A DNA stretch of 64,000 nucleotides from Methylobacterium adhaesivum (GCF_022179065.1 NZ_BPQD01000011.1:19395-83394); one strand, 5' to 3'; shown: positions 8,815 through 19,254, counted from the first letter of the stretch. The notes: generated by a model from the sequence alone, not told the origin. Program-made: numbers and translations.

Positions 8815-9657
8815 ATGACGCGCATCGCCACCCTCACGGGCCTCGTCCTTTTTCTGGCCCTTCCCGCCGCGCCCGCGCTCGCCACGGGCGAGATCCTGTT
8901 CGAGAAGGCCAAGGGCTGGGACATCGAGCGTCCCGCCCCGAGCGCCAAGGCCCAGACCTGCATGATGAGCAAGTCGTACAAGGACCCGGCCGACGACAAC
9001 GCGGAAAACGCTCTGATCTTCGCGCTCGCGGGCGACCAGGCGCTCATGACCTTCGTCTACGAGCACTGGACCTGGGACAAGGACGAGAAGATCCGCGTGC
9101 CCTTCCTGCTGGACAAGCGCGTCGTCATCGCCAAGTCCACCTGGACGGGGGATGGGAAGGTACTCAGCACGGTCCTCCCGGACAGCATCGTGCCGAACAT
9201 GCTCGCCGCCAAGAAGATGGTCCTGAAGCTCGACGGGGCGGATGCCGATTTCGACCTGGCCGGCTTCCCGGAAGCCTACGAGAGCTTGCGCCGCTGCGAC
9301 GTGACGCCTGCCAAGGCGGCCCCGGCCGCCCCGCAGCCCTCGGAGACGCGCATCAAGGCGTTCTTCCTCGGTGCGATGTTCGAGGCCGCGATGAAGGAAT
9401 GCGACGTTCCCACCACGGGCAAGCAGCGCACGGCCTTCGGGGAGAAACTCGGGGTCCTACGCAAGGAGATGGGCCCCCTCGAGGCCGAACTCCAGGCAGG
9501 CGTCGACAAGCGTTCCGAACCCCGCTGCCCGCCCACGCAGGACGCCCCGAAGCTGCAGCGGAGCGTCCAGGACTTCATCGACAAGACACCGGAGGATTTC
9601 ATGGTGGCGGTGGAGACCCGCGCCGCGGAGGCCGAGAAGGCGGAGCCCAAGCCCTGA
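8815..9657 (+). CDS. secreted hypothetical protein
   Basis: A 280-residue protein with a clear Sec signal peptide (MTRIATLTGLVLFLALPAAPALA). The first mature half has a beta-rich look similar to invasion-associated-locus-B-like proteins (a short family resemblance only). A proline/alanine linker near residue 165 leads to a helical second half that ends in charged, Glu/Lys-rich sequence. Four cysteines could form disulfides. A GGAAGG site precedes the ATG at 8815. It stands alone, with a terminator right after it. No function is assigned. Confidence 0.8.
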   Translation: MTRIATLTGLVLFLALPAAPALATGEILFEKAKGWDIERPAPSAKAQTCMMSKSYKDPADDNAENALIFALAGDQALMTFVYEHWTWDKDEKIRVPFLLDKRVVIAKSTWTGDGKVLSTVLPDSIVPNMLAAKKMVLKLDGADADFDLAGFPEAYESLRRCDVTPAKAAPAAPQPSETRIKAFFLGAMFEAAMKECDVPTTGKQRTAFGEKLGVLRKEMGPLEAELQAGVDKRSEPRCPPTQDAPKLQRSVQDFIDKTPEDFMVAVETRAAEAEKAEPKP

Positions 9658-9693
9658 TCCCACGGACCACGCGGGATATCGCCCCGGAACGAA

Positions 9694-9723
9694 AAAGCCC
9701 CGGCATCCTGGCCGGGGCTTTGC
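9694..9723 (+). terminator. intrinsic terminator after the secreted protein
   Basis: A stem AAGCCCCGG / CCGGGGCTT with an 8-base loop is followed by a short T-rich stretch, 37 bases after the stop codon. A-rich bases on the other side could let it act on the minus-strand tRNA as well. Confidence 0.7.
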
Positions 9724-9742
9724 TTCACGTCACTGAATTCGA

Positions 9743-9819
9743 TGGTAGCGAGGGAGAGATTTGAACTCCCGACACAAGGATTATGATTCCTCTGCTCTAA
9801 CCAACTGAGCTACCCCGCC
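9743..9819 (-). tRNA. tRNA-Met (anticodon CAT)
   Basis: The reverse complement folds as a full cloverleaf. The acceptor pairs GGCGGGG with CCTCGCT (two G-U pairs), the D arm contains GCTCAGTTGGTTAGAGC, the anticodon stem is GAGGA/TCCTT with loop ATCATAA (anticodon CAT), and the T arm is GGGAG-TTCAAAT-CTCTC. An encoded CCA end is present (9743-9745). It lacks the initiator-type run of three G-C pairs in the anticodon stem, so it is the elongator. Confidence 0.93.
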
Positions 9820-9941
9820 CTATCGCCGCCACTGCGAAGATTGCGCTGCGGCGGCGAGATCGGCGGAATAGGAAATCCGCCTGGCGGTGTCAACGGGGTT
9901 TTCGCGGAGGGAGACCGAACTCACTCCCGGGCACCCGTCGC

Positions 9942-11183
9942 TCAGAGGCGTGTGCCGAGAATCTCGGCCACCTGCGGGATGTCTTTGTCGCCGCGACCCG
10001 AGAGGTTGAGCACCATCAGGTGGTCGTCCGGCTTCTGGGGGGCGATTTCCAGTATCTTGGACAGGGCGTGGGCGGGCTCCAGGGCCGGAATGATCCCTTC
10101 CAGCAGGGAGCACAGCTTGAACGCCTCCAGGGTCTCCGTATCCGTCGCCGAGAGGTAGGTGACGCGCTTGGCTTCGTGCAGCCAGGCGTGTTCGGGGCCG
10201 ATGCCGGGGTAATCGAGGCCCGCCGAGATCGAGTGCGCGTCGGCGATCTGGCCGTCAGCGTCCTGCAGGAGGTAGGTGCGGTTGCCGTGGAGCACGCCCG
10301 GCTTGCCGCCCGACAGGGAGGCCGCGTGCAGGCCCGAAGCGATGCCGTGGCCGGCGGCCTCGACCCCGTAGATCTCGACGCTGGAATCGTCGAGGAACGG
10401 GTGGAACAGGCCCATGGCGTTGGAACCGCCACCAATGCAGGCGATGAGCGAATCCGGCAGGCGCCCTTCCATCGCCAGCATCTGTTCCTTCGTCTCGCGG
10501 CCGATGATCGACTGGAAGTCGCGCACCATGGCCGGGTACGGGTGCGGGCCCGCCACCGTGCCGATGCAGTAGAACGTGTCGGCGACGTTGGTGACCCAGT
10601 CGCGCAGGGCCTCGTTCATGGCGTCCTTGAGGGTCTTGGTCCCGGATTCGACCGGGATCACCTCGGCGCCGAGCATCTTCATGCGGAACACGTTGGGCGC
10701 CTGGCGCGCCACGTCCACGGCGCCCATGTAGACCACGCATTTGAGACCGAAGCGGGCGCAGAGGGTGGCGGTCGCCACGCCGTGCTGGCCGGCGCCCGTC
10801 TCGGCGATGATACGCGGCTTGCCCATGCGGCGGGCGAGCATGATCTGGCCCAGCACGTTGTTCACCTTGTGCGAACCCGTGTGGTTCAACTCCTCGCGCT
10901 TGAAGAACACGCGGGCGCCGTGGCCCGGCGCCGCCTTGGCGCGCAGGTACTCCGTCAGGCGCTCGGCCTCGTAGAGCGGGCTCGGCCGACCGACATAGTG
11001 GGTCAGGTGGCTGTCCATCTCGGCCTGGAAGGCCGGATCGGCCTTGGCGGCCTCGTAGGCCGCCTCGAGGTCGAGGATCAGCGGCATCAGGGTCTCGGCC
11101 ACGAAGCGTCCGCCGAAGATACCGAAGCGGCCGCGGGCATCCGGGCCGTTACGGAACGAGTTCGGAGGGGGAGCGAGGGTCAC
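9942..11183 (-). CDS. trpB: tryptophan synthase beta chain
   Basis: A 413-residue PLP enzyme that joins indole and L-serine to make tryptophan. Conserved blocks are visible: the [12 protein letters not shown] start, the Schiff-base Lys at about residue 106 in HTGSHKVNN, the [10 protein letters not shown] loop, and the phosphate-binding GGGSNAMG. The GTG at 11183 gives the normal family length; the longer frame upstream has an un-TrpB-like extension. It follows trpF by about 195 bases on the same strand. trpA is not found after it. Confidence 0.95.
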   Translation of the reverse strand: MTLAPPPNSFRNGPDARGRFGIFGGRFVAETLMPLILDLEAAYEAAKADPAFQAEMDSHLTHYVGRPSPLYEAERLTEYLRAKAAPGHGARVFFKREELNHTGSHKVNNVLGQIMLARRMGKPRIIAETGAGQHGVATATLCARFGLKCVVYMGAVDVARQAPNVFRMKMLGAEVIPVESGTKTLKDAMNEALRDWVTNVADTFYCIGTVAGPHPYPAMVRDFQSIIGRETKEQMLAMEGRLPDSLIACIGGGSNAMGLFHPFLDDSSVEIYGVEAAGHGIASGLHAASLSGGKPGVLHGNRTYLLQDADGQIADAHSISAGLDYPGIGPEHAWLHEAKRVTYLSATDTETLEAFKLCSLLEGIIPALEPAHALSKILEIAPQKPDDHLMVLNLSGRGDKDIPQVAEILGTRL

Positions 11184-11378
11184 GGGCGGCGTCCTTGGAT
11201 GATCGGGCGGGCCGCCCGGGATCGGGCAGCCGGAAGAGGGTTCGGAGGGACCGACCGCCTCGGAAAGCGGGATCGGCCCGGCCGTTCGCCTGCGGCGAAA
11301 CACCCGTCTGATCTAGACCCGCTCGTCGGGAGCGACAATGCGGCCAACCCGCCGCCGCGTGAAATCGTCAGGCGGCCG

Positions 11379-12026
11379 TCATTGGCCGGCCCGCGCCGCG
11401 GCGACGAAGGCGGCGATCCGGTGGGGATCCTTCGCACCGGGGCTGCTCTCGACGCCGGACGACACGTCGACGGCGCGAAGGCCGGTGCGGGCGAGGGCCG
11501 CTCCGACGTTCTCCGGGGTGAGTCCCCCCGAGAGCAGGGTCGCGTCCGGCAGATCGGCCCCGGCGAGGAGGTCCCAGTCGAAGGCGTGTCCGTTGCCACC
11601 GGGCAGGGCCGCGCCGGGGGGCGCCTTGGCGTCGAGGAGGAGGCGGTCGGCGACGGCCGCGTAGGCCGGGAGGACCGCGAGATCGGGCCGTGTCGCGATG
11701 CCGAGCGCCTTCATCACAGGACGCCCGGCGAGGCTGCGGATGGCGGCGACCCGTTCGGGCGTCTCGCGCCCGTGCAGCTGGATCCAGTCGGGATCAGTGG
11801 CGGCGATCACCGCCGCCAGGAGGGCGTCGTCGGGATCGACGAGGAGGAGAACGCGCTGCGCCCTCCCCCGGGCCAGGGCCGACAGATCGCGCGCCGTATC
11901 GAGATCGACATGACGCGGGCTTTTGGGGAAATGCACGAAGCCGACGAGATCGGCTCCCGCGTCGAGGGCCGCCGCGAGGGTCGGCCCGGTGCTCAGTCCG
12001 CAGATCTTGACGGCGACGGCGGACAT
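11379..12026 (-). CDS. trpF: phosphoribosylanthranilate isomerase
   Basis: A 215-residue (beta/alpha)8 barrel that catalyses the Amadori rearrangement of PRA to CdRP in tryptophan synthesis. It begins with the typical KICGLS and ends with the LSGGLTPENV and VDVSSGVES phosphate-binding loops. The catalytic Cys is in the KICGL motif and the Asp in the AVDVSSG strand. It lies upstream of trpB, the usual trpFB order in alphaproteobacteria. Confidence 0.95.
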   Translation of the reverse strand: MSAVAVKICGLSTGPTLAAALDAGADLVGFVHFPKSPRHVDLDTARDLSALARGRAQRVLLLVDPDDALLAAVIAATDPDWIQLHGRETPERVAAIRSLAGRPVMKALGIATRPDLAVLPAYAAVADRLLLDAKAPPGAALPGGNGHAFDWDLLAGADLPDATLLSGGLTPENVGAALARTGLRAVDVSSGVESSPGAKDPHRIAAFVAAARAGQ

Positions 12027-12041
12027 GGGTGCAGCCCGGGT

Positions 12042-12416
12042 TCAGCGCGGCGCCGGCAGGGCGACGCGGTCGGAGGCGTTCCGGTAGATGCCGTTCGGGC
12101 CCTCGTTGGCCGGCGGGGGCGCATAGGCCTTCAGCCGGGCGGTCTCGCCTTCGAGGCGGCGGATCTCACGGCGGCGCTCGGCGCTGGTGCGGCGGGTGCC
12201 GGACTGGCCGAGCCACGCGCCGCATCCGCCGAGCAATACGCCGAGACCCACGGCGATGAACAGGAGGGCGTAGAGCGGCAGGGTCACGCTGAGGACCGGC
12301 ATGTCGGGCGAGAACGGATCGAACGACAGGCGTACGGCCTCCCGATTCGCCACCGCCAGGGCGACGACGATCACCGCGATGGGAAGCAGGACCAAACCCT
12401 TGAAGAAGCGGATCAT
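12042..12416 (-). CDS. LapA/DUF1049-like inner-membrane protein
   Basis: A 124-residue protein with two membrane helices (residues ~4-24 and ~42-65) and a charged C-terminal tail (RRTSAERRREIRRLEGETARL) that should form a coiled coil. This matches the lipopolysaccharide-assembly LapA domain family. The gene lies between ihfB and trpF, 15 bases before trpF on the same strand, a position seen in other alphaproteobacteria. The start is the ATG at 12416, which begins the first helix. Confidence 0.8.
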   Translation of the reverse strand: MIRFFKGLVLLPIAVIVVALAVANREAVRLSFDPFSPDMPVLSVTLPLYALLFIAVGLGVLLGGCGAWLGQSGTRRTSAERRREIRRLEGETARLKAYAPPPANEGPNGIYRNASDRVALPAPR

Positions 12417-12451
12417 CGAAGCACTCCGAGTCGTCTCTATCGTCTGTCGGC

Positions 12452-12769
12452 TCAAGAGGCGGCGGCGGCCGCCTCCTCCGCGCCGATGCCGGCCTCGTTG
12501 AGGCGCAGGCGCATCTCCTTGCCGGTCTTGAACACCGGAATGGCCTTCTCGGAAACGGCAACGGCCGCACCCGTGCGCGGGTTGCGTCCGCGCCGCGCAT
12601 CCCGACGCTTCACCGAGAAGGCGCCGAACCCACGCAACTCCACCCGGTCGCCCCGAGCGAGGGCATCGGCGATGGTGTCGAGGATGGCGTTGACCAGGGT
12701 CTCGACGTCGCGCTGGTAGAGGTGGGGGTTCTGCTCGGCGATCTTGAGCACGAGCTCCGACTTGATCAT
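12452..12769 (-). CDS. ihfB: integration host factor subunit beta
   Basis: A 105-residue HU/IHF DNA-bending protein. It has the starting helix [17 protein letters not shown], the [22 protein letters not shown] beta arm with the Pro that inserts into DNA, and the [11 protein letters not shown] end. The tail EEAAAAAS is low complexity. It works as a heterodimer with IhfA (not in the window). Tn7-like elements and many recombination systems nearby could use it, but it belongs to the core chromosome. Confidence 0.95.
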   Translation of the reverse strand: MIKSELVLKIAEQNPHLYQRDVETLVNAILDTIADALARGDRVELRGFGAFSVKRRDARRGRNPRTGAAVAVSEKAIPVFKTGKEMRLRLNEAGIGAEEAAAAAS

Positions 12770-12816
12770 GCTGCAGCCTTCATGACGTCATGAACGGTTT
12801 TCGCACGGGATGCGCC

Positions 12817-13803
12817 TCACCGGGCGGCGTCGGCCGAACCGGGGCGCCAGACGGCGAGGAGGCCGCCCTCGGCCGCGTGTGCCGTCTCGTCGCCCAGCTG
12901 GCGTAGGCGGGCGGCGAGGCCGTCGAGGCCCACGAGGTCGGCCCCGAGGCCGAGGGCCGACCAGAGCTGGAAGCCGCTTCGGGCCTTCGGCTTCCAGTCG
13001 AGCACCGGCAGATTCTTGGCGACGCCGCGCTCGGTTTCGAGCCAGGCGATGGCTTGGCGCTCACCGCCGACGCCGTCGACGAGCTTGAGGGGGACGCTCT
13101 GGCGGCCGCTGAACACGCGCCCGTCGGACACGGTGGCGAGTTCCCTGTCGGTCATCTTGCGGCGCTCGGAGACGAGGCCCTTGAACCAGGCATAGGTGTC
13201 GCCGACCACGGCGGCGAGGGCCGCGCGGGCCTCCGGCGAGGTCGGGGTGAAGCCCGATGGCTCGGCCTTGAGAGGCGAGGATTTCACCGCTTCGACCTTC
13301 ACCCCGACCTTGTCGAGGAGGCCGGAGACGTCGGGATACTGGAACAGCACGCCGATGGAGCCGACGAGGGCGGTCTCGCGCGCAACGATGTGGTCGGCGG
13401 CGATGGCGGCGATGTAGGCGCCGGACGCGGCGGTGCCGTCGACGAAGGCCACCATCGGCTTCTTCTCGGCCAGAGCCCGCAGGTTGCGGTAGAGTTCCTC
13501 CGAGCCCGTGGTGGTGCCGCCCGGCGACGAGATCGAGACCACCACGCCCTGAACGGCGTTCGCCTCGCGCACGCGCTCGATGAGCTTCGTGGTGGACTCG
13601 GCGCCGGCGATGAAGCCGCCGATGGAGATGCGCGCGATCTGCGGCTTGACCGCCCCGAAGCCGAGGGGCTCGGTGCCGCTGCGGACCCGCAGGCCGACGG
13701 CGCCGACGGCGAGGACGAGGCCGCCGATGCCCACCACCCGCCACAGGGAGAGCTTGCGGCGCAGGCGCCGGCGATCGATCAGGAGTTCGGCGTCAGCGGC
13801 CAT
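12817..13803 (-). CDS. sppA: signal peptide peptidase SppA (short form)
   Basis: A 328-residue S49 serine protease with one N-terminal membrane helix (residues ~20-38). The nucleophile region is DGTAASGAYIAA and the general-base Lys is in VKSSPLKAEPSG; the ISSPGG oxyanion loop precedes both. It degrades cleaved signal peptides in the inner membrane. The ATG at 13803 gives a short cytoplasmic lead before the helix. It is followed at 12769 by ihfB, a common neighbour in Rhizobiales. Confidence 0.93.
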   Translation of the reverse strand: MAADAELLIDRRRLRRKLSLWRVVGIGGLVLAVGAVGLRVRSGTEPLGFGAVKPQIARISIGGFIAGAESTTKLIERVREANAVQGVVVSISSPGGTTTGSEELYRNLRALAEKKPMVAFVDGTAASGAYIAAIAADHIVARETALVGSIGVLFQYPDVSGLLDKVGVKVEAVKSSPLKAEPSGFTPTSPEARAALAAVVGDTYAWFKGLVSERRKMTDRELATVSDGRVFSGRQSVPLKLVDGVGGERQAIAWLETERGVAKNLPVLDWKPKARSGFQLWSALGLGADLVGLDGLAARLRQLGDETAHAAEGGLLAVWRPGSADAAR

Positions 13804-14086
13804 GCGATGGTTCGCTCCCTCGCGCACCGACCGTTCCCGGCCGTGATGGATTGCCCGGGCTGGCGGCGCCCGGCTTCGACGCGGCGTGAAGCCGGATCCA
13901 AGGTCCCGCACCATCCGTCGCCGGATGGCCTCAAGCCCTTGCCCCGCCTCGCATCCTCGGCGTGGGTGTTCTAGCCTTGCCCGCCACGGACCGGCAAGGG
14001 GGCACGACGGCGGCGGGGCAGCAGAATTCCCAAGTCTTCACATCGGGATACGACAGTCCCGGGAACCGTTTCCAGCCGTCAGACGC

Positions 14087-14124
14087 GAAAACGCCCGCGC
14101 GAGGCTCGATCCTGGCGCGGGCGT
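14087..14124 (-). terminator. intrinsic terminator of rpsA
   Basis: A ten-base stem (ACGCCCGCGC / GCGCGGGCGT on the plus strand) with a 14-base loop; on the minus strand the stem is followed by TTTTC. It lies about 60 bases after the rpsA stop. Confidence 0.75.
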
Positions 14125-14182
14125 CTTCAGATCAGGGCTCCGGGATTCATCGAAAAATCCCGGAGGTCTTGCGCTTGGACAC

Positions 14183-15913
14183 TTAGTCCTGAGCGTCGTC
14201 CTTGTCGTCGCTGGTGCGGGCCTTCTTGAAGGCCGCGCCCAGGATCTCACCCAGCGAGGCGCCGGAATCGGCGGAGCCGAACTGAGCCATCGCCTCTTTC
14301 TCCTCGGCCATTTCGAGGGCCTTGATGGAGAGCTGGACCCGGCGCGCCTTGCGGTCGAACTGGATCACGCGGGCATCGAACTTCTCGCCGGCGGCGAAAC
14401 GCTCGGGGCGCTGGTCGCCACGGTCGCGGGCGAGTTCGGCCCGGCGGATGAAGGTGGTGAGGTCGGTGTCGACGATCTTCACGTCGACGCCCGAATCCTT
14501 CACTTCCGTCACTTCGCAGGTCACGATCTGACCCTTCTTGAGCTCACCGGCTTCCGTGAAGGGGTCGCCGCCGAGCTGCTTCACGCCGAGGGAGATGCGC
14601 TCCTTCTCGACATCGACGTCGAGAACCTGGGCGCGCAGCATGTCGCCCTTCTTGAACTCCTCGATGACCTGCTCGCCGGGACGGTTCCAGTCGAGATCCG
14701 ACAGGTGGACCATGCCGTCGACATCGCCGTCGAGGCCAATGAACAGGCCGAACTCGGTCTTGTTCTTGACCTCGCCCTCGACCTCGGAGCCGACCGGATG
14801 CTGCTCGGCGAAGGCCTCCCAGGGGTTCTGGAGGGTCTGCTTGAGGCCGAGCGAGATGCGGCGCTTGACCGGATCGACCTCGAGGATCTGCACTTCCACT
14901 TCCTGGGAGGTGGAGACGATCTTGCCCGGATGGACGTTCTTCTTCGTCCAGGACATCTCGGAGACGTGGATCAGGCCCTCGATCCCCGGCTCCAGCTCCA
15001 CGAAGGCGCCGTAGTCGGTGATGTTGGTGACGCGGCCCTTCAGCTTGGCGTCGACGGGGTAACGCTGGGCGATGCCCTCCCACGGATCGGCGAGCAGCTG
15101 CTTGATGCCGAGCGAGATGCGGTGGGTCTCGTGATTGATCTTGATGATCTTGACCTTGACCGTCTGGCCGATGGTCACGACCTCGGACGGATGGTTCACG
15201 CGGCGCCATGCCATGTCGGTGACGTGGAGCAGGCCGTCGATACCGCCGAGGTCGACGAAGGCGCCGTACTCGGTGATGTTCTTGACGACGCCGTCGATAA
15301 CCTGACCCTCTTCGAGGTTGGCCACGAGCTCGGAACGCTGCTCGGCGCGGCTCTCCTCGAGGACGGTGCGGCGCGACACGACGATGTTGCCGCGGCGGCG
15401 ATCCATTTTGAGGATCTGGAACGGCTGGGGCGTGCCGAGCAGGGGCGTGACGTCGCGCACGGGGCGGATGTCGACCTGCGAGCGCGGCAGGAACGCCACG
15501 GCGCCGTCGAGGTCGACGGTGTAGCCGCCCTTGACTTGGTTGAAGATCGCGCCGGTGACGCGCTCGTTGGCCTCGAAGGCCTTCTCGAGCTTGACCCAGC
15601 TCTCCTCACGGCGCGCCTTGTCGCGCGAGATGACGGCCTCGCCCAGCGCATTCTCGATGCGGTCGACATAGACCTCGACCTCGTCGCCGACGGCGAGTTC
15701 GCCTTCGCGGCCGGGGCCGTTGAATTCCTTGAGGGCGACACGGCCTTCCGTCTTGGCGCCGATGTCGATGACGGCGACGTCCTTCTCGATCGCGACGACG
15801 CGACCCTTGACGACGGAGCCTTCGGTGATCTCGTGCTGGAGGAAGGACTCCTCGAGCAGGGCCGCGAAATCGTCGCGGCTCGGGTTACGCTGCAGGGCGC
15901 TACCAGCGGTCAT
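14183..15913 (-). CDS. rpsA: 30S ribosomal protein S1
   Basis: A 576-residue protein with six S1 OB-fold repeats, each with the VxxGxVxxIxxYGAFVxL pattern (for example [39 protein letters not shown]). S1 carries mRNA to the 30S decoding site and is essential. Length and repeat count match the alphaproteobacterial form. The C-terminus is acidic ([10 protein letters not shown]). The cmk gene, often upstream, is not there. Confidence 0.97.
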   Translation of the reverse strand: MTAGSALQRNPSRDDFAALLEESFLQHEITEGSVVKGRVVAIEKDVAVIDIGAKTEGRVALKEFNGPGREGELAVGDEVEVYVDRIENALGEAVISRDKARREESWVKLEKAFEANERVTGAIFNQVKGGYTVDLDGAVAFLPRSQVDIRPVRDVTPLLGTPQPFQILKMDRRRGNIVVSRRTVLEESRAEQRSELVANLEEGQVIDGVVKNITEYGAFVDLGGIDGLLHVTDMAWRRVNHPSEVVTIGQTVKVKIIKINHETHRISLGIKQLLADPWEGIAQRYPVDAKLKGRVTNITDYGAFVELEPGIEGLIHVSEMSWTKKNVHPGKIVSTSQEVEVQILEVDPVKRRISLGLKQTLQNPWEAFAEQHPVGSEVEGEVKNKTEFGLFIGLDGDVDGMVHLSDLDWNRPGEQVIEEFKKGDMLRAQVLDVDVEKERISLGVKQLGGDPFTEAGELKKGQIVTCEVTEVKDSGVDVKIVDTDLTTFIRRAELARDRGDQRPERFAAGEKFDARVIQFDRKARRVQLSIKALEMAEEKEAMAQFGSADSGASLGEILGAAFKKARTSDDKDDAQD

Positions 15914-16190
15914 TCTGTCTCCTGACAGGCCTCATCGGAGGCCGGCGTCGGCGGTTCGTGTGACGGGGCACCCCCGGCGATCGCCGCCCACGATCCCTGC
16001 GAGGACCTGATGGGCTCACCCCCCGAGGAGGGCCGACGCATTCTGGAGCGATGGTCGAGGGCCATTCTCCAACGGGGCGGAGCCGGGAACAGGCCCGCGC
16101 TGCGTCGATTCCGATTCGAGAACGGCGTTTGCTTACCGGATTGCGCCGTTCCCGGCAAGATGGTGCCTGCGGCCGGGGAGCCGCGGCGGA

Positions 16191-16745
16191 TCACCCCGGA
16201 GCCCGGCCGGATCGCCCGGTGTTGCGTAGCCAGATGGCGGAGGCCACCGCCAGGGGTTCGAGGGGCAGCACCACCGGCCCGTGCCGCTTGCCCAGCAACT
16301 CGATGCCGGTGAACCGGATTTCGCGGATCGTGAGCCAGGCACCGAACGGAAAGGTGGCGTCGGTTCCCTGCCGGGGACCGAAGCGGTCCTCGAACGCCAG
16401 GGGATCGACCATGATCTGATCGTAGCGCGACAGGTGGTCCGTCATGGAAACCTTGGTGCGGAACAGCAGCCGGTCGCGGTGGAACGAGGAAAAGCACGGT
16501 TCGAACTCGGTCAGCGTCACCCAGAGCTTGCCGCCGATGCGCAGATAGGGTGGGTTCGGGCCGTCGCCCCCGAAATTCGCCGAGCTCCAGCCGGCCTCCG
16601 CCATGAGGGATTCGGCCAGCGTCACGGGCTCGGTGGCCAAGGCACCGCCGACCGGTCCGAGATCGTCCGCTGGGAGGTCCGAGACCGAAACCTCCCGCGG
16701 ATCCGATGCCGGTCCCGTCTCCTGTCCGGTGCCCTGCACGGTCAT
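16191..16745 (-). CDS. hypothetical protein
   Basis: A 184-residue soluble protein with no signal or membrane segment. It has a low-complexity first ~40 residues, then a conserved-looking core with many aromatic and charged residues (LRIGGKLWVTLTEFEPCF, FHRDRLLFRTKVSMTDHLSRYDQIM). I do not recognise the family. The ATG at 16745 was chosen because codon bias weakens upstream of it. It stands alone between rpsA and the trcR-like gene. Confidence 0.65.
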   Translation of the reverse strand: MTVQGTGQETGPASDPREVSVSDLPADDLGPVGGALATEPVTLAESLMAEAGWSSANFGGDGPNPPYLRIGGKLWVTLTEFEPCFSSFHRDRLLFRTKVSMTDHLSRYDQIMVDPLAFEDRFGPRQGTDATFPFGAWLTIREIRFTGIELLGKRHGPVVLPLEPLAVASAIWLRNTGRSGRAPG

Positions 16746-16914
16746 CGTCGTCCCTGGAGAATGCGCCCTCGTCGGCCGAGGGGAGGCAATATTACGCATT
16801 TTCTCCGGGTTTGCGACCGGGGATCGGAAGGATCTCCCATTATGTCGCCACTTGGCGACGCCCCGGGGGCGAGACGGCGCCCCGGGGCCCCAAGACGACC
16901 GAGTGCTCGCAAAG

Positions 16915-16944
16915 GAAAATCCGCGCCGGGGCTCCGGCGCGGAT
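16915..16944 (-). terminator. intrinsic terminator of the trcR-like gene
   Basis: An 11-base stem (ATCCGCGCCGG / CCGGCGCGGAT on the plus strand), tetra-loop-sized gap, and on the minus strand a TTTTCC run after the stem. It lies 40 bases beyond the stop at 16984. Confidence 0.8.
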
Positions 16945-16983
16945 CGGATGGTCTCGGGAGATACGGGTGTCGCGCCGCGAGGA

Positions 16984-17697
16984 TCAGTCCTCGTCGTCGT
17001 CCGCATCTGTGTTGCGCATGCCCTTGAGCTTGGCGAACACCGAATCGGCGTTAAGCTTCTCGTCGCGCACGCTGCGATGATGCTCGTCGGTCTCGGTGTA
17101 GTCCGTGGCCGTGGAGATTTCGGTGGGCAGCAGGGTGGCGCCGCCATCCGTGGGGAGCGTGGCGGGCCGGTCCTTGGCCGAGCGCTGAACCTCGAAGTCG
17201 AGGTCGATCTGCGTGCACAGGCCCAGCGTCACCGGGTCCATGGGCTGGAGCGAGGCGGAGTTCCAGTGGGTGCGCTCGCGGATCTGCTGGATCGTCGACT
17301 TGGTGGTGCCGACGAGGCGGATCACCTGCGCGTCCTTGAGTTCCGGATGGTTGCGCAGGAGCCAGAGGATGGCGTTGGGCCGGTCCTGGCGGCGCGACAG
17401 CGGCGTGTAGCGCGGCCCCTTGGTGGTGCGCTTGACCTCGGGCAGCTTCACCTTCGAGACGGCGACCTTGAGCTTGTAGTTCGGCACCCGCTGCGCCCGC
17501 TCGATCTCGTCGCGGGTGAGCTGGCCCGTGGTGATGGGGTCGAGACCCTTGATGCCGGCCGCGACCTCGCCGTCGGCGATGCCCTTCACCTCGAGGGGAT
17601 GGAGCTTGCAGAACTCGGCGATCTGCTCGAAGGCCAGGGAGGTGTTCTCCACCAGCCAGACGGCGGTGGCCTTCGGCATCAACGGGCCTTGAGTCAT
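16984..17697 (-). CDS. DUF1013 / cell-cycle regulator TrcR-like protein
   Basis: A 237-residue soluble protein conserved across alphaproteobacteria (DUF1013). It starts MTQGPLMPKATAVWLVENTSL and contains an HTH-like stretch at VIRLVGTTKSTIQQIRERTHWN (residues ~140-160, with IRLVGTTKSTIQQI as the helix-turn-helix core). Family members are annotated as transcriptional cell-cycle regulator TrcR. A second ATG six codons in (17679) is also possible. It ends with an acidic tail and a strong terminator. Confidence 0.85.
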   Translation of the reverse strand: MTQGPLMPKATAVWLVENTSLAFEQIAEFCKLHPLEVKGIADGEVAAGIKGLDPITTGQLTRDEIERAQRVPNYKLKVAVSKVKLPEVKRTTKGPRYTPLSRRQDRPNAILWLLRNHPELKDAQVIRLVGTTKSTIQQIRERTHWNSASLQPMDPVTLGLCTQIDLDFEVQRSAKDRPATLPTDGGATLLPTEISTATDYTETDEHHRSVRDEKLNADSVFAKLKGMRNTDADDDED

Positions 17698-17941
17698 CGG
17701 GCAACTCCAACGGTTGGGGCGGGACGGGCGTCGGGGCGCCGCCGACGTGGCGCCGCTCGCTCCGGCCTGGGACTGGCCGGCAGCATCCCGTCTCAACGCT
17801 GCAATAGGGGAGTTGCGTCTATACAGCTTGCGATGGGGAATGCGCAATTGCGATCGCGCGCATCATCCCTCGTTGCCCGGCGGCCCGTCGCCGAACCGCC
17901 GTCGCTCCGTCGAACCGCCGAGCGCCCCCGGGGCGCTGTCC

Positions 17942-18886
17942 TCAGGTGAACAGGCTCGACACGCTCGATTCCGTCGCCGTCCGGCCGATGGCCTCGCCCA
18001 GCAGCGGCGCGATGGTGGCGACGCGGATGTTGCGAGCGAGCTTGACGGCCTGGGTCGGCTGGATCGAATCGGTGATGACGAGTTCCTTCATCCGCGAGGC
18101 TGCGATGCGCGACACCGCGCCGCCCGAGAGCACACCGTGGGTGATGTAGGCCGACACGTCCTTGGCCCCGGCATTGAGCAGGGCTTCGGCCGCGTTCACC
18201 AGGGTGCCGCCGGAATCGACGATGTCGTCGACGAGGATGCAGGAACGGCCCTCGACCTCGCCGATGATGTTCATGACTTCCGACTCGCCGGGGCGCTCGC
18301 GGCGCTTGTCGACGATGGCGAGGGTGGCGTCGATGCGCTTGGCGATGGCGCGGGCGCGGACCACGCCGCCGACATCCGGCGACACCACCATCCAGTCCTT
18401 GGGATCGAGGCGTTCCTTGATGTCGCGCACCTTCACGGGGGCGGCGAACAGGTTGTCGGTGGGAATGTCGAAGAAGCCCTGGATCTGGCCGGCATGGAGA
18501 TCGAGGGTCATCACCCGGTCGGCACCGGCCTCGGTGATGAGGTTGGCCACGAGCTTGGCCGAGATCGGGGTGCGCCCCGAGGTGCGCCGGTCCTGGCGGG
18601 CATAGCCGAAATACGGGATCACGGCGGTGATGCGCCGGGCCGAGGAGCGCCGCGCCGCATCGATCATGATGAGCAGTTCCATCAGGTGATCGTTGGCGGG
18701 AAACGACGTTGACTGGACGATGAACACGTCCTCGCCGCGGACGTTCTCCTGCAGCTCGACGAAGATTTCCATGTCGGCGAAGCGCCGGACCATGCATTTC
18801 GCCAGCGGCAATTCGAGATACGCCGCGATGGCCTCGGCGAGGGGGCGGCTGGCATTGCCGGCGATGATCTTGATCGAGGACTTCAT
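17942..18886 (-). CDS. prs: ribose-phosphate pyrophosphokinase
   Basis: A 314-residue enzyme that makes PRPP from ribose 5-phosphate and ATP, feeding purine, histidine and tryptophan synthesis. Visible motifs are the flexible loop [11 protein letters not shown], the metal site [14 protein letters not shown], and the PRPP loop [13 protein letters not shown]. The ATG at 18886 starts the family-typical [13 protein letters not shown]. It has no close operon partner. Confidence 0.97.
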   Translation of the reverse strand: MKSSIKIIAGNASRPLAEAIAAYLELPLAKCMVRRFADMEIFVELQENVRGEDVFIVQSTSFPANDHLMELLIMIDAARRSSARRITAVIPYFGYARQDRRTSGRTPISAKLVANLITEAGADRVMTLDLHAGQIQGFFDIPTDNLFAAPVKVRDIKERLDPKDWMVVSPDVGGVVRARAIAKRIDATLAIVDKRRERPGESEVMNIIGEVEGRSCILVDDIVDSGGTLVNAAEALLNAGAKDVSAYITHGVLSGGAVSRIAASRMKELVITDSIQPTQAVKLARNIRVATIAPLLGEAIGRTATESSVSSLFT

Positions 18887-19026
18887 GCCGGGGTTTTCTT
18901 CTCGCGATCCTCGGCCCGCCGAACCCTCAACCAAGTTGTTGAAACCGGGAGCCGTTTTCGGATTGGGTCCATATCAGCGCACGGGGGGGCGTCACAATGC
19001 CTGCACGCAGTCTGCCCCTGCACAGA

Positions 19027-19254
19027 TCACGGCTCGAGCAGGCGGTGCAAGTGCACGATGAAGTAGCGGGTCTGGGCGCTGTCCACCGTGGATTGCGCCT
19101 TGGCCTTCCAGGCGGTCTGGGCCGAGGCGTAGTCGGGAAAGATGCCGACGATGTCGAGGCCCTTCACGTCGCGGAAGTTCACGCCGTCGAGGCTCTCGAG
19201 CTCGCCGCCGAAGACGAGGTGGAGCTTCTGGGCGCTGTCGATCGTGGTGGTCAT
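19027..19254 (-). CDS. DUF4170 family protein
   Basis: A 75-residue soluble protein with the family pattern LHLVFGGELESLDGVNFRDVKGLDIVGIFPDYASAQTAWKAKAQ, here spanning residues ~10-55. DUF4170 proteins are common in alphaproteobacteria, often close to prs or xseA, and have no known role. The ATG at 19254 follows a GGAGC site. Confidence 0.85.
   Translation of the reverse strand: MTTTIDSAQKLHLVFGGELESLDGVNFRDVKGLDIVGIFPDYASAQTAWKAKAQSTVDSAQTRYFIVHLHRLLEP

Noticed and set aside
10020-12719. A very long plus-strand open frame (~900 codons) opposite trpB-trpF-ihfB
   Set aside because: It is the antisense shadow of well-identified genes in high-GC DNA; it has no domain and odd Arg/Gly/His-rich content.
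13886-15925. Long plus-strand open frame opposite rpsA
   Set aside because: Antisense of the S1 repeats; the Leu/Asp-rich repeats mirror the S1 domains and carry no family signal.
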